DNA of 64,000 nt. Source: Ceratothoa steindachneri (Eukaryota > Arthropoda > Malacostraca > Isopoda > Cymothoidae). The first letter of the stretch is position 1. The number at the start of each line of letters is the position of its first letter. Below, piece after piece: positions 45,701-55,788 of the stretch. The stretch is from positions 90,697,865-90,761,864 of the forward strand of contig OZ018333.1 in NCBI GenBank assembly GCA_963969495.1. Direction: 5' to 3'. The position numbers and the translations under genes were made by a program. The notes under the pieces are model-generated. The model was not told where the DNA came from, did no database searches, and saw only the letters and a list, made by a program, of their open reading frames with translations.

Positions 45701-47412
45701 CAACGATAGGTCAAGGCAAGAAAATGAAGCGGTTCTCGGACAGTGTACCGTAAACTCATCCACGTTTAGGACACCCATCTCAAGCTCTTTGATCAGATCA
45801 GCAAGGACTTGTCCCCTGGGATTTATGGAGTAATCTCCACAGAGAGGATGCCTGCCGTTCAGATCTCCAAGCAAGAGATAGGGCCTCGGCAACCGTGTTG
45901 CGGAAGTCCCCCGCGTCGAGGTCAGCTGACAGTGGAATGTATGCAGAAATGATAGTATACCTCCTATCCAGGTGCAGCTGCACAGCCACTGCCTAAAAGG
46001 AGGTATCTAAAAAGAAAGGAAGAATGGACACATCCTGCCAGGTGTAAACCGCGCATCCCCCAGCACGGCCATCCCACGGTGGTGGGGTCGCAAGACCCTT
46101 ATACCTCGGGAGGGCGAGCAGGGGGCACGCGCCTAGCATGGTCTCCTGCAAAAAAATAGCTAACGGGGAACAGGACGAGATGAGCATACGCAGCTCCTCC
46201 CAGTTGGCCTGGAGTCCAAGGCAATTCCATTGAAGGAATATGCCCTCCAGGCCTAGCTCGGAGGAGAGGCATGGGCACTCCTCGAACAGAAGACCCTCAC
46301 GGGAATGGCAGTATGCTTCCCGGGGGCAGAACCCCGGGCGCTGTTGGCCGGACAAAGCGCTGTCGCCCTGGGGGATGTTGGGCTCGCAATGCGACCTTGC
46401 ATAGGGGCGGATTCGGGTTCGGTGCTTGGCGCCGAGCCCGGATTCCCCCCCATGGAAGGACCTACCGTCTGAGGCTGGGTTTCCTCAAGGACCATGTCTA
46501 TCACAGGAGGGGCCTCCAGTTGGCCATGCCCTCCCAGGACATCGCAGGTCCCCTTGGCAGCATCAAGAGTCTTTTGTGGGGAGGAACAGGCCTTGACCCC
46601 GGCAAGGTTTAATATTCTTGCCAGCAGGCTTCCCTCTCCCCCCTAAGGGGGTTTGCCCTACCGAGCCGCTTACACGAGCGGCGGTCGGCAATGGGCTGCC
46701 TTCTGGCTTTCTTGGCAGTCCCCTTAGAAAGAAAAGGAGGGATGGGAGGTGCCCGAAAGCACCTCCAGAGAAGGGGGTGAGGGGGAGTCCCCTTCACCCG
46801 TAGGCGTAGGAGAGGAGTAAGCCTCCTCTCCGGTTAAAGAAATATGGAGGGTCCACTGCGCAAGCACAGGGGGTGGGGCCTCCAATTTCCCAGTGGAGCT
46901 GCCCGAGGGCAGCTCTGTCGATGAGCAGGAGGGAATTAGGGGCAGATTTTTTTTAAACATCATTGGGCATGGTGACCCTAAATTTTCTGCAGGACGCAAT
47001 AGCTCACCACCTCTCACAGTTGCCCGCACTGCAAGAGGTGCCAGGCGCCGCCATTTGGGACCACCACTCCCGCCTGGTGGCCTGGCAGTCCATCGGCATG
47101 GCGGCTCCACCTTGAACACAGCGTAAAAGGATAGACTGTGAAGAGGAGAGGAAAAGGGATGTGAGGAAGGTATGGGTGGGGATGAAGCAGGTTTTAAAAA
47201 AAAAAAAAACATCCCAAACCGGAGGTTAGGGGTTAGGGAACGTTGTCCCCTCCTCCCCCCAGCCCCGATCCAGGACGGTTGCCTTGAGAAGAAGGTCAGC
47301 ATCTACCCTGTGAAATTAGAGGCTGACCAGAGAAAGTTGTGGGAGAGGTTGTATGAAAAGGGAGGAAACAAGTGTTTTGAAGGAAGGAGAAAAGGCTAAG
47401 CTGGGGTCGGAC
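42744..47412 (-). mobile_element. Family-1 I-like LINE, copy D, inserted in a pogo element
   Basis: The 4.67 kb copy has a poly(A) tail (42744-42757), GGCGACT..AGTCGCC and GCCTAGTTCTAGG hairpins, ORF2 at about 43020-46355, a gag remnant of only 46253-46504, and a leader to 47412. It stops 61 bases short of the full 5' end seen in copy B. Internal losses are about 1.5 kb of gag (joint near 46366-46394) and roughly 300 bases of RNase H, so the RT thumb side joins PYSDSQSTLSAL near 43600. ORF2 starts MSGQQRPGFCPREAYCHS at 46353-46355 and reads LGLEGIFLQWNCLG. A clean 11-base duplication flanks it. Confidence 0.85.
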
Positions 47413-47646
47413 TCAATATGGGAAGAAGACCAATACCTTCAAAAGGTTGTCGCCAAAATAGACATGGTTAGTGACGATGGATACTTCATTTCATTCTTCA
47501 AAGCAACTAGTGAGAATTATACTACATTCCCTCATAACTCGGATGATAATTCACCTGATGATGTTGTGGAAATGATAAAAGTGAAATACCAAATTAATAC
47601 AAGGAGCCAGTATGTGTTTGCCACTGCCCTTAAGGTGTCTGCATAA
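47413..47646 (+). pseudogene. pogo-like transposase, C-terminal part
   Basis: This continues the host element of copy D. QKVVAKIDMVSDDGYFISFF then KATSENYTTFP, PDDVVEMIKV and YVFATALKVSA end at a TAA at 47644-47646. This small domain (G-K-V..DDGY..SF...) is the usual C-terminal tail of pogo/Tigger-type transposases in invertebrates, as I recall it. Its frame joins the sequence before 42743 once copy D and one duplication copy are ignored. No terminal repeat was found downstream. Confidence 0.65.
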
Positions 47647-47689
47647 GTGGCAATACAAAAGTAATGTATCTTATAAGTAGTAGTGTAAT

Positions 47690-47850
47690 TTAAAAAATTG
47701 AACAAATTTTGAGTTAAAAACTTCTGACAAACACCTTAAGTTAAAAATTTTAACAAATTTGGAGTTAAAAACATACCGGTACCTTAAGTTAAAAAATGAA
47801 CAAATTTTGAGTTAAAAATTTGAACAAACTTTAAGTTAAAAAAATTATAT
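47690..47850. repeat. AT-rich short tandem repeat
   Basis: Variants of GAACAAATTTTGAGTTAAAAAC and CACCTTAAGTTAAAAA alternate, starting near 47699, 47731, 47752, 47780, 47800 and 47822. Confidence 0.75.
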
Positions 47851-48244
47851 ATATTATTTTTAAAACATAGATAATAAAAACACAGTGCAGAAGTTGGAGT
47901 GGGAGGAGGGGGGGGGCATTGATGGGCAGTCAAAGAAACCCCCGGGTCAGTTTAAGTTTGACCGCTTTGTTTTTTGGTTGCTGCAATGAAACTTCAAGAT
48001 ATATCGGATCAATACCTTTAGTGAGATAAACCAAGTACAAGAGCGATTATATGAATACTTAACATTTTGTTTTGCTTTAATATTTTAAATATGATTAACT
48101 TTCAAAGTTGAAAAGTAGTCAATGTTACCCTGCATTAAGGAGGTAGGAGAGATTTTTATAATAATGGTCCAGTTATATTTGATTTAGTTACTAAGTTTTT
48201 TGAGATTTTTACAATTGAGCCAATAGTTATATAGAGCATTGAAC
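47851..48244. other. No recognisable feature
   Basis: AT-rich sequence with a short poly(G) run at 47908-47916. Nothing else is seen. Confidence 0.5.
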
Positions 48245-48665
48245 AAATGAGCCAGGCGGGGCAGCTTAAGAGGTGGGGGGCCCCTCCTTTGGGGATCCAC
48301 CGCATAGAACTTTGTGTGGGTGTAGGAGCCAAAACTCCTATAGTGCTGTCCTTTCAGGAAGCAGCTTTAGAAACTGCACAAGATGGCCTCACAACTAACT
48401 TCAGGGGTGTTACCTCTTGTGAGTCTAATGACTCGGTGGAGGCATGTGGCTGTTTCATCTTAAAGGCAATGGTCATCCTGGGGGAAGGAGGGGGGGAATC
48501 CTGGGATTAACCAGGGCTGGATGTGAACCATTTATGCCATAAGCTCTACCAGCAGAGTGCCCAGGTGTGTAAAACCTGCAGAAGCGTCCTGTATGGGTGC
48601 AGAAATGACTGTGGTTGTAGGCCTAGATGGGACAGGATCAGAAGGTCCCAGGTAGCACTAGGCGC
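48245..48665 (-). pseudogene. Family-1 ORF1 fragment, copy F part 1
   Basis: It matches the gag C-terminal third of copy A (11770-12180): GGTGTTACCTCTTGTGAGTC, ATGACTCGGTGGAGGC and the GGGCCCCTCCTTT block are shared. No frame is intact. It breaks off at about 48665 inside the region that precedes the zinc knuckles and resumes at 49715. Confidence 0.7.
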
Positions 48666-49714
48666 TGTTGCTGCTCAGATTGGGTCAGCAGAACATAAAA
48701 TGATAGGTTGAGTTTTTCAAATGGTTTCTTGGCTGGGGCGTAAATCCAGCCCAAAGGACAACTCAGGGAAGAGTATTCAGAAAGGAAATAGGAAAAAGGA
48801 TAGTAGAAGAGTGGAAAGGAAAAAGGCTTGAACAGTTCAGTATTAAAGGTTTTGCAGAACTGGAGAAATCAGGGAGCAAAGGACAGACTTAAGATAAGGC
48901 AACCAAGAGGCAGGAGCTTAAGATCTCTTCTTTTTTTTAGCAATTGGGTTACTAATAACAACAGGGTTGTTAGAATAGATTAAATTTAAGAACTAACTAC
49001 TATGCAAAAGAATATTTACAATTAGAGCAGCACCAGAGATTTGTTGGTCTTTAGACAAAATGGACCAAAGACTAGAATGAATTTTTGCATCCAAGACTGG
49101 CACAATTGGAGGTTTTTCAGTCCAAGACTAGAACTATTTCTTTGGTCCTAGACTAAAACCTAAAAAATACAGTTTTTATTAACGTATGACATTGGAATTC
49201 TTCTAAAGAAAATTTAATAATGAAATGGAGGCAAAGATTATAAATTTAATAATGTAAATCAATTGCGATAAATTATAATAAATTTAAGTTGGACTTAGGC
49301 TTATTAATTTACAACAGAAAGCTTCATGAAGAGGTGAAGAAACCTTCGTCTTGCACAGAAACAGTCAACAAAATTTATTAAATTAAAAGTTATCACAAAT
49401 TTAAATAATCTAATTTTTTTAACAGGTAAATAATAAAATAGATAAGTTCAAAATTAGCAAATAACATACCACTTTTGGGGGTCCTTACAGATTTAAATCT
49501 TAATTCAGAGCATTTGACTTATAAAGTTGATTACCAAATATTTCATGTTTGGGATGCTTTAAGACAATCAAAGGTAATTATCAGATATCTTCTCTGAAAT
49601 TAAAGGAAATATTTAATTAAAAATATTAAACCAATAATCTAATCTAAATATTTAAAGGAAAAAATTATAAGAAATGAATAGGTAATTACATAGAACAAAA
49701 GTTTGGAATATATT
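48666..49714. other. About 1 kb of unknown sequence splitting copy F
   Basis: AT-rich sequence lies between the two matching halves of the copy F gag. It contains imperfect repeats of CAAGACTAGAA (near 49063, 49092, 49121 and 49146). I see no terminal repeats or coding frame. It may be an unidentified insertion. Confidence 0.4.
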
Positions 49715-50147
49715 ACAGCATACCAGGACCGAGTCAGCCTTGCAAAATGAGAGACGAAATGAAATCCTGGGCCTGGACAACCAGGATTTCATTCTCAAGG
49801 TCATAAGCATCACATTGTTTTTTGAAGAAGCGGGTTGTGGCTCTCCGAAATTGACACACTTGGCCACACATGATTTGGACTTATCATGTGCAGCCTTGGA
49901 CCGGTGGCAGTAGTAGCACCTCTGTGACAGTGGCACAAATGCCTTTATGCAGTATCGATACCAACCCAGCATGCACTGACTCAGGGAGCTTGCCCCAGCC
50001 GAATGTGACAAAGAGTGTAGAGTTGAATTTTGAGGCCCTTCCCTGTTTTCTTAACACATTTGCCAGATCTCTCCTCTGATGGATCATGTTGCCCTTAGCC
50101 AACATGCTCCCTTCGGTGAAACAAATAATGAGAAACCTTTGAACCAT
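49715..50147 (-). pseudogene. Family-1 ORF1 fragment, copy F part 2
   Basis: Zinc-knuckle and core pieces survive. VAKCVNFGEPQPASSKN is the third knuckle with its Cys lost (NFG for NCG). CYYCHR and SKAAHDKSKSC precede it, and NMIHQRRDLANV lies near 50070-50090. The upper end at about 50147 abuts a family-3 endonuclease segment, consistent with a 5'-truncated insertion into it. Confidence 0.7.
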
Positions 50148-50149
50148 GT

Positions 50150-51760
50150 CTCACAGATGCCGACAACTAGAGGTGAATAGGAAGAAAGTGTGGATTTAAA
50201 ATTGGAAGTCTCTAGGAAAGAGACCTGGCATTCTAGAGTATGAAGTGGGGAGATGAAGGAGTCATTGCCTGAGTGTGACATAAGGAAGGTCAGAAAGTCT
50301 GGCAGACACCTCAGAAGGCTTTCTCTAAGGCTGCTACCTGAAGGAGGTTAATGAAGGTCAGTGTAATGGGTGCAATTCCCCTGATGGAGGCAGAGAGGGA
50401 GAGGTCTGAGGTAAGCTGGGTTTGAGAGGTATCTGTAGGTCCAAGGCATGCACTACCAATCACAGGCAGGAGCTACTGGGCTGCATGGGGGAAAGCCAGG
50501 TGGAGGATGTGGAAATGGTGTGAACTGAGGTGTGAGGTGAGGTGTAGGTAAGGGTAGTTCCAGCTCGGAGATAGCCCCCTTGGGGCTCTTATCCCATTGA
50601 TTTTTAGGCCATGGAACAGGGTGTGAAGAGGTATTATTTTGGAGAGATTTAGGAGAGCGGTGTTTATTTGGGGACTGGGAGTTTGTAGGGGGGCAGGTAG
50701 TGATTGGGCAAGAAGGGGTGGATTCAGCAACCTTCTGAATAACACTAATTTGTTGACTTAGGGGTATGGTGGAGCTATAGAATAAGCTTGTATGGGGGAT
50801 CGGGGGAGAGGTTTAGACAGAAGCAGTGTGGTGCCTTAGATGACTTAGTGCAGAAAGACCCAGGCTTTGTGGTTCTTAATTTAGTTTGAATGGCTTCATG
50901 TTGCATGGAGTGCACTGCCTGGAAGTTGGGCGGTCACTTCCATAGAAAAGGTAGGAAGCAGACTATGTGCACCCATCGGCATCATGGAAACCACTACATC
51001 TCCTACAGTGGATTTATCCATTGCAGGAGATGTTTCCATAGCTGAACAGAAGGCAGCGAGTGCACCAGGTGACAGGGAGGGCGTGTGGTGTAACTTGGTA
51101 GGCAGCCAAGTGCAGAGCAACCTTTTCAGGGAGGGGGCCCATGTTGGTCATTGTTTTTCCTTCCCTAACAAATTCTGAAGGTGGCAGGCATCTACTACTT
51201 GAGTGTCTGTCCAGGACAGTCAGTTTGTCTAGGATGTCCCAGTTAGTCATTTCTAGAGAGACCAGGAAGATCCTTCCAAAAGTGTAGGTTGGGTAATCGT
51301 CTGCTGTTGCCCTGCGCTTCACAGAAGACTACCCAACCTGGTAACGACTCGGGAGGCTGAGACAGGTTATCAAGGTTGGCCACCTCAAACTTGATTCCCT
51401 GTCTCCCTCCAGTGATAGTGAGGGTTTGTTGTATTAACCTTTTGGCAAATATAGAGGCATAAAGGGCTTTTGCCACCTTGTTGTCGGTCTGAGGGCTGGT
51501 GGGGCTGAGGGCAGGGATCGGGTGCAGATCTGCCATAGAGTGAGAGAGGAGAAGCAGCTATCAAAGCGTAAGAGAGAGGCATGCAGGGTTTGCTGGATTT
51601 GAGCATTGGAATTGGTACATCACCGGTGGATGGCAAAGGAGAGCAGGACCTCTTGGAGGCAGCTGTAGAGCATTCCATGTTTTCAGTGGTGGATGTAACA
51701 GAGAGAGCCAGCTGGTGGCTTTCTTTCCCCGGTGGTATTAGGATGCCATCCAAATTTTGG
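50150..51760 (-). pseudogene. Family-3 retroelement: gag-like ORF and endonuclease start
   Basis: The ATG at 51751-51753 begins MDGILIPPGKESHQLALSV. The gag continues with VAKALYASIFAKRLIQQTLT, KFEVANLDNLSQPPESLPGW and, after a frame change, WDILDKLTVLDRHSSSRCLP. A Cys/His cluster (CTRCLLFSYGNISC, HCRRCSGFHDADGC) resembles zinc knuckles. A long Pro/Ser-rich tail follows (50473-50760). From about 50320 an endonuclease start appears: MSHSGNDSF and SPLVVGICETWF, the GI.ETWL box of LINE endonucleases. It is cut by copy F at 50147 and by MITE copy 1 at 51788. It is a third LINE family, not alignable by eye to families 1 or 2. Confidence 0.55.
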
Positions 51761-51787
51761 TCAGGAAAGGCTCACAGTGGCAGTTGT

Positions 51788-52089
51788 GGTAAACATGAAA
51801 ATCGGTGGCACGAGCGATGGGGCACAAAATATTTTGTCTGTGTTCCAATATATTTCACCCTTTTGGAATAAATTCAAGGGGACTTCTCGTGGCGAGATTA
51901 TCACTGCTGGGGGAGCCCTCTACAATGATCCTGAGTTTCAATCTATTGGGGGGGTCTGGGGGGCACAGTATATAATCATAATTGATTTTAGAATAATTTT
52001 CTAACATGAATGAACATGCATGCATGGGTAAACGAAACTTATACGCAAAAAAAAACCTTTTTCAGGCGCATACCAATCTTTATGTTTTC
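51788..52089 (-). mobile_element. G-hairpin MITE, copy 1 (inverted)
   Basis: This is the reverse complement of copy 2 (52225-52535) over its whole length. It starts GGTAAACATGAAAATCGGTGG and ends AATCTTTATGTTTTC. In between it has CTGGGGGAGCCCT and GGGGGGGTCTGGGGGGCAC, the mirrored G-rich block. Flanks GCAGTTGT and ACAGTTTT could be a degenerate 8-base duplication. It interrupts the leader side of the family-3 gag. Confidence 0.7.
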
Positions 52090-52216
52090 TACAGTTTTTA
52101 AGCTAATTGTATAGAGTATAGCCAGATCCGAGTCTTAGCTTATTTTGGACTATTTTTCCTAGCTACCTTTACTGAGCTGAAATCTATGTGGATGAAGTTT
52201 ATGGCGACTTCCGATT

Positions 52217-52224
52217 ATATAATG
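52217..52224. repeat. Target site duplication of MITE copy 2, left (8 bases, 7 match)
   Basis: ATATAATG here and ATATACTG at 52536-52543 flank copy 2. ATATACTG is itself an internal sequence of the MITE family, so copy 2 sits inside another copy. Confidence 0.6.
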
Positions 52225-52535
52225 GGTAAACATGAAGATCGGCAGCACGCCCGAAAAAGTGTATTTTTTTTGGCATGTATGTTTCATTCAGCCATGCATG
52301 CATATTCATGCATGTTTGGTTAAATAAAAATGTTAGAACATTATTCTATAAACAATTATGATTATATACTGGGGGGCTGTGCCCCCTAGACCCTCCCAAT
52401 TGATTGAAACTCAGGATCATTGTAAGGGGGTCCTCCTGCAATCCTGTTGAATTTACTTCAAAAAGGTGAAACATATTGGAAGAGGACGAAATAGTTTGCG
52501 CCCCATCGTTCGTGCCACCGATCGTAATGTTTATC
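52225..52535 (+). mobile_element. G-hairpin MITE, copy 2
   Basis: It starts GGTAAACATGAAGATCGGCAG and ends CGATCGTAATGTTTATC, with terminal inverted repeats of about 20 bases. In the middle TATACTGGGGGGCTGTGCCCC forms a G/C stem, followed by a pyrimidine-rich GACCCTCCC. It is 311 bases long and has no coding capacity. Confidence 0.75.
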
Positions 52536-52619
52536 ATATACTGGGGAACTGTACCCCCTGAACCCCCCCAATGATTGAAATCTCAGGATCATTATAGGCC
52601 TATCCACCCAATGAGCCGT
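52536..52619 (+). mobile_element. Remainder of a MITE copy that hosts copy 2
   Basis: ATATACTGGGGAACTGTACCC then AATGATTGAAATCTCAGGATC repeats the middle-right part of the same family (52360-52420), truncated before its terminal repeat. Confidence 0.65.
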
Positions 52620-54029
52620 CTCTCAAAATAAGCTAGAGAGGACAAGACCAACCAAGCAGAATTGACCTTGTTATTACCAAAAATTAGACCTTCATAAATA
52701 ATTTAAATATAGAAGACTCTTTGGGAAGCAGTGATCACGCAGTAATAACTTTTGAATATGAAATAGATTTCCTATATAGAAACAAGACAACACCAAGAAA
52801 GTACAATTATTTTAAAGGTGATTATAATGGAATAAGGAGTGTTATGAAAAGAGATTGGAAAAGCCTGTTAGAAAATAAGAATGTAGAAGATCGATGGAAT
52901 ACTTTTAAGACAATATATGAAGAATGCGTGATGCAATTCATACCAAACCAAGATATTTAGAATTGGAAGGAAAAGCCACCATGGATGAACAAGGAAGCAA
53001 GAAAGCAATTAAGAATAAAAACTGCATGGAAAAGATTTTTACAGAGGCAAACCCAGGAAAGATATAGGCAATACTCCAAAGAGAGGGATAAGACCAAGAA
53101 TATACTAAGACTGATAAAGACCTATATCCTTGACATCAATTGTGGTGAAGATTATAGAAAAAATTGTGAGAGATAGCTTACTGGAACACTTAGACAAGAA
53201 TAAAATAATAACATGTCAACGTGGATTTGTGAGTGGAAGATTATGTCTAACAAATATGCTGGAAATCCTGGAAGAATGGACTTTGTATTATGATAGTGGT
53301 GAATCTTTTGATATAATATATTTGGATTTTAAGAAAGCCTTTGACAGCATTCCCCACAAGACTACTTCACAAGTTAAATATGTTGGGAGTGAAAGGAAAT
53401 ATTCTTAGACGGATTGAAGGTTTCTTGAAACACAGAAGGCAATGTGTGTCTGTAAATGGAATAAAATCAAACTGGATAAAGGTAAGAAGCGGAGTCACAC
53501 AAGGCTCAGTTTTGGACCCTGTACTCTTTGTCATATACATTAATGACTTACAGCATAACATTAAATCAAATTGGAAAATTTATAGCCAAGTAGCACACAA
53601 TGAAAATGCATTAAATGAAGATTTGAAGAAATTAAAAGAATTGTTGGACACATGCAAACTAGATTCAATGCAGAAAAATGCAAAGTAATGCACTGTGGCC
53701 ATGGGAATATAATTATATCCTATAAACTAATAAATAAGGAATTAGAGACAGTAAGTAAGGAGAATGACCTAGGAATAACAGTTACAAATTCCCTGAAAAG
53801 TGAAGAACATATAGATAATATTACCAAAAAGACGAATAAAATGGTTGGATTGATTAAAAATGCATTTGAGTTCTTGTGTCCACAACCTTTCAAAATTCTG
53901 TACAATTACCTATGTAAGACCACATTTGGAATATGCAGTACAGGCATGGTCACCTTGTTTGAGAAAAGATATAAGAAATTGAACAAGTGCAGCGAAGAGC
54001 AAAACACTAGTACCAGGCCTACAAAATAT
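52620..54029 (+). pseudogene. CR1-like LINE ORF2, internally deleted
   Basis: An endonuclease end (DSLGSSDHAVITFE near 52720) is followed by linker sequence to 53110 (ERYRQYSKERDKTKN). It then jumps to the RT domain: KIIEKIVRDSLLEHLDKNKI, RGFVSGRLCLTNMLEIL, motif A DIIYLDFKKAFDSIPHK near 53310-53350 and motif B GVTQGSVLDPVLFVIYINDL near 53490-53550. Where FADD should follow, the sequence reads IYSQVAHNENALNEDLKKL, so the catalytic box is deleted. The thumb (FNAEKCKVMH, NDLGITVTNSLK, YVRPHLEYAVQAW) runs to 54029, where MITE copy 3 begins. Part of the fingers is also missing at 53110. Frames shift twice. Confidence 0.75.
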
Positions 54030-54225
54030 GGTAAAGATGTAGATGGCAGCTCAGTCAAAAAAGTAGATTTTTGTTTGTTTATATTTCAACCCCTGTCTGA
54101 ATATTCATGCCCGTTGGAGTCCTATTTAAAATATACCCAGCGCCATTTTTTTAGAAAAGTGCCTGAAACTAACCAAACGAAAAAAGCTATACTGGGGGGC
54201 TGTGCCCCCAGACCCCCTATTTATA
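54030..54225 (+). mobile_element. G-hairpin MITE, copy 3 (partial)
   Basis: It begins GGTAAAGATGTAGATGGCAGC, matching the left terminal repeat of copies 2 and 4, and reaches CTATACTGGGGGGCTGTGCCC then GACCCCC. The right third and terminal repeat are not found. It terminates the CR1-like relic upstream. Confidence 0.6.
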
Positions 54226-54569
54226 AGCTACGACGTTGCCAGTTGGAAGCTGTTATCATTCGCAGCAAACAAAAAATACGAAAACAAAACAAAAAACAAT
54301 AAAAGACATCAAGAAACCTTACCTAACTTAGAAAAAACTATAAACAAGCAGAGGCGCAGATATTTAGTAAATAATACAGACTAAAAGTTACAAATCCCCA
54401 AAACAATAAAAAAATATAGCCATGATTTGTCACATCTGAAGCTACTGTCTGACATCATAAGAGATATATTGTAGCCCAAAATTGTAGCCTACTAACAGCG
54501 CCACCTACCGCGCGCCCCGAATCTGAAGTATTACCAAACTCTTTACTCTTGTAGCTAACATTCCTGTTA
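54226..54569. other. No recognisable feature
   Basis: AT-rich sequence between partial MITE copy 3 and the next LINE relic. Confidence 0.5.
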
Positions 54570-54615
54570 ATGTATCCTAGCACCCTATTTGCTCTATTTT
54601 TTGCCTCAATACACT

Positions 54616-54623
54616 GCTTTGAA
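54616..54623. repeat. Target site duplication of MITE copy 4, left (8 bases)
   Basis: GCTTTGAA is repeated exactly at 55015-55022. Confidence 0.85.
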
Positions 54624-55014
54624 GGTAAACATGTAGACGAGCAGCCCAGCCGTAAAAAATTATTTTGTGTAAATATTATCGTTCACCCGTGTCATTTCTG
54701 ATGTCATACCCCACCCCCAACCCCTATTATAATTCGCAAAACGATTAAAGGCGCTGACATGATGTAGTTAAAGCATTCACCTCTGTAAGCGTCAGAACAT
54801 TATAAAAATTAGGATTATATACTGGGGGAGATGTGCCCCCCAGACCCCCCGCCTAAATTTAATGAAACTCAGGATCATCGTGGTGCAGTCCACGCATCGT
54901 GTTTAACTCCCCACGAGCCTTCCCATATAAATGTACTCCAAAAACATGAAACATTTTGGAACACGGACAAAATAGTACATCTTATCGGCCAGGTGGCTCG
55001 TCTACATATTTACC
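54624..55014 (+). mobile_element. G-hairpin MITE, copy 4 (intact ends)
   Basis: The element is 391 bases long. GGTAAACATGTAGACGAGC at the left pairs with GCTCGTCTACATATTTACC at the right, with one mismatch. The internal block TATACTGGGGGAGATGTGCCC then GACCCCCC and AATGAAACTCAGGATCATCG is shared with copies 1 and 2. An exact 8-base duplication lies inside a recognisable RT reading frame. Eight-base duplications are typical of hAT and Merlin transposons. Termini starting GG would suit Merlin, but the class is an inference. Confidence 0.85.
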
Positions 55015-55022
55015 GCTTTGAA
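55015..55022. repeat. Target site duplication of MITE copy 4, right (8 bases)
   Basis: Exact match of 54616-54623. Confidence 0.85.
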
Positions 55023-55079
55023 AACTTCAGTGACCTATCTACTACTATGCCTAAGTCCTTCCCAGGGGTATTGGTAATT

Positions 55080-55226
55080 CTGAAGATCCATACCCTGTGA
55101 GCTTTCCCGCTTGCATTCCGATAATATTTATTCCACCTCCCAACATGTTTTCACCCAACTGTGTGATTAACTTGTTTTATAACCCCGTATAACCCATAGT
55201 ACGGTTCTCAGAGTATGGATCTTCAG
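55080..55226. repeat. 147-base segment with 14-base perfect inverted ends
   Basis: CTGAAGATCCATAC at 55080-55093 and its reverse complement at 55213-55226 bound the segment. The similarity extends to about 22 bases with two mismatches. It begins exactly where the CR1-like fragment ends. It may be a small palindromic element. No clear target duplication is seen. Confidence 0.6.
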
Positions 55227-55430
55227 GTTTACGGGGTGTCAAGCTGAATGGGGCACCAGGGGTAATGGGGCGGTGTCGATTATGCCCATCCTTATGTAGG
55301 TGAGCGTTGAGACCGGTGTGGCGAATCCTTAGTCTGGCCTTGCTTATTATACTGGTAAGTTTGTAACCGAGTGTAAATATCATTAGGCCTCTAGTTTTTC
55401 TACCTAAATCTTTCACATCAGACACATAGG
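55177..55430 (-). pseudogene. LINE ORF2 C-terminal-like fragment
   Basis: SKARLRIRHTGLNAHLHKDG then HNRHRP resembles the RLR.GHT.LN.HLH segment after the RT or RNase H domain in Jockey/I-type LINEs, just before its Cys cluster, which is not preserved. The open frame itself is short and otherwise unrecognised, and it overlaps the inverted-end segment. Confidence 0.35.
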
Positions 55431-55469
55431 CCTCACCCTCACCACTGAGAGCTATTTAAAGTAATAATA

Positions 55470-55788
55470 CAATAAATCCTCGATATAACCAATTTCGGAT
55501 ATAACGAACCAAATTTCCTGGCCGAACTCCACCGGGTTTAACAAGCAAGCGTCACGATCAGCCTGAGTGAGTGTTGGTGTTTCACATGTCTCCTACAGTG
55601 CAAGGTTCGTCTCAATACTATTTTGTGTAGTCCACTTAACTTTATTAGTAATTACATACGCATTAAATATCCATAACGAACTTGGTTTGTTATTTCCATT
55701 GCTTTTAATGCCCATCAGGTTTAACGAACTTTCGGCTTTAACGAACGAACCCCCGTCCCATATAGTTCGTTATATCGAGGATTTACTG
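55470..55788. mobile_element. pogo/Tigger-type MITE
   Basis: The left end CAATAAATCCTCGATATAAC and the right end GTTATATCGAGGATTTACTG are near-perfect inverted repeats flanked by TA on both sides (55468-55469 and 55789-55790). The CGATATAACGAAC sub-repeats inside each end are typical of Tigger-like termini. It is 319 bases with no transposase. It would have been moved by a pogo-like enzyme. Whether the relic at 41241 is related cannot be judged because its ends were not found. Confidence 0.8.

Larger units (their letters stand above)
54570..55079 (-). pseudogene. CR1-like RT thumb fragment split by a MITE
   Basis: Read on the minus strand, ITNTPGKDLGIVVDRSLKFS lies at 55020-55079 and continues after the MITE as QCIEAKNRANRVLGYINRN at 54560-54620. 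This is the conserved KDLGV.VD.SLKFS.QC..A..KANR.LG segment of CR1/L2-type elements. The sense is restored when the MITE (54624-55014) and one copy of GCTTTGAA are ignored, which confirms the MITE borders. Confidence 0.75.

Noticed and set aside
51788..52535. A single foldback element with roughly 300-base arms
   Set aside because: The arms are better read as two copies of one MITE in opposite orientation, because the same unit recurs alone at 54624-55014.
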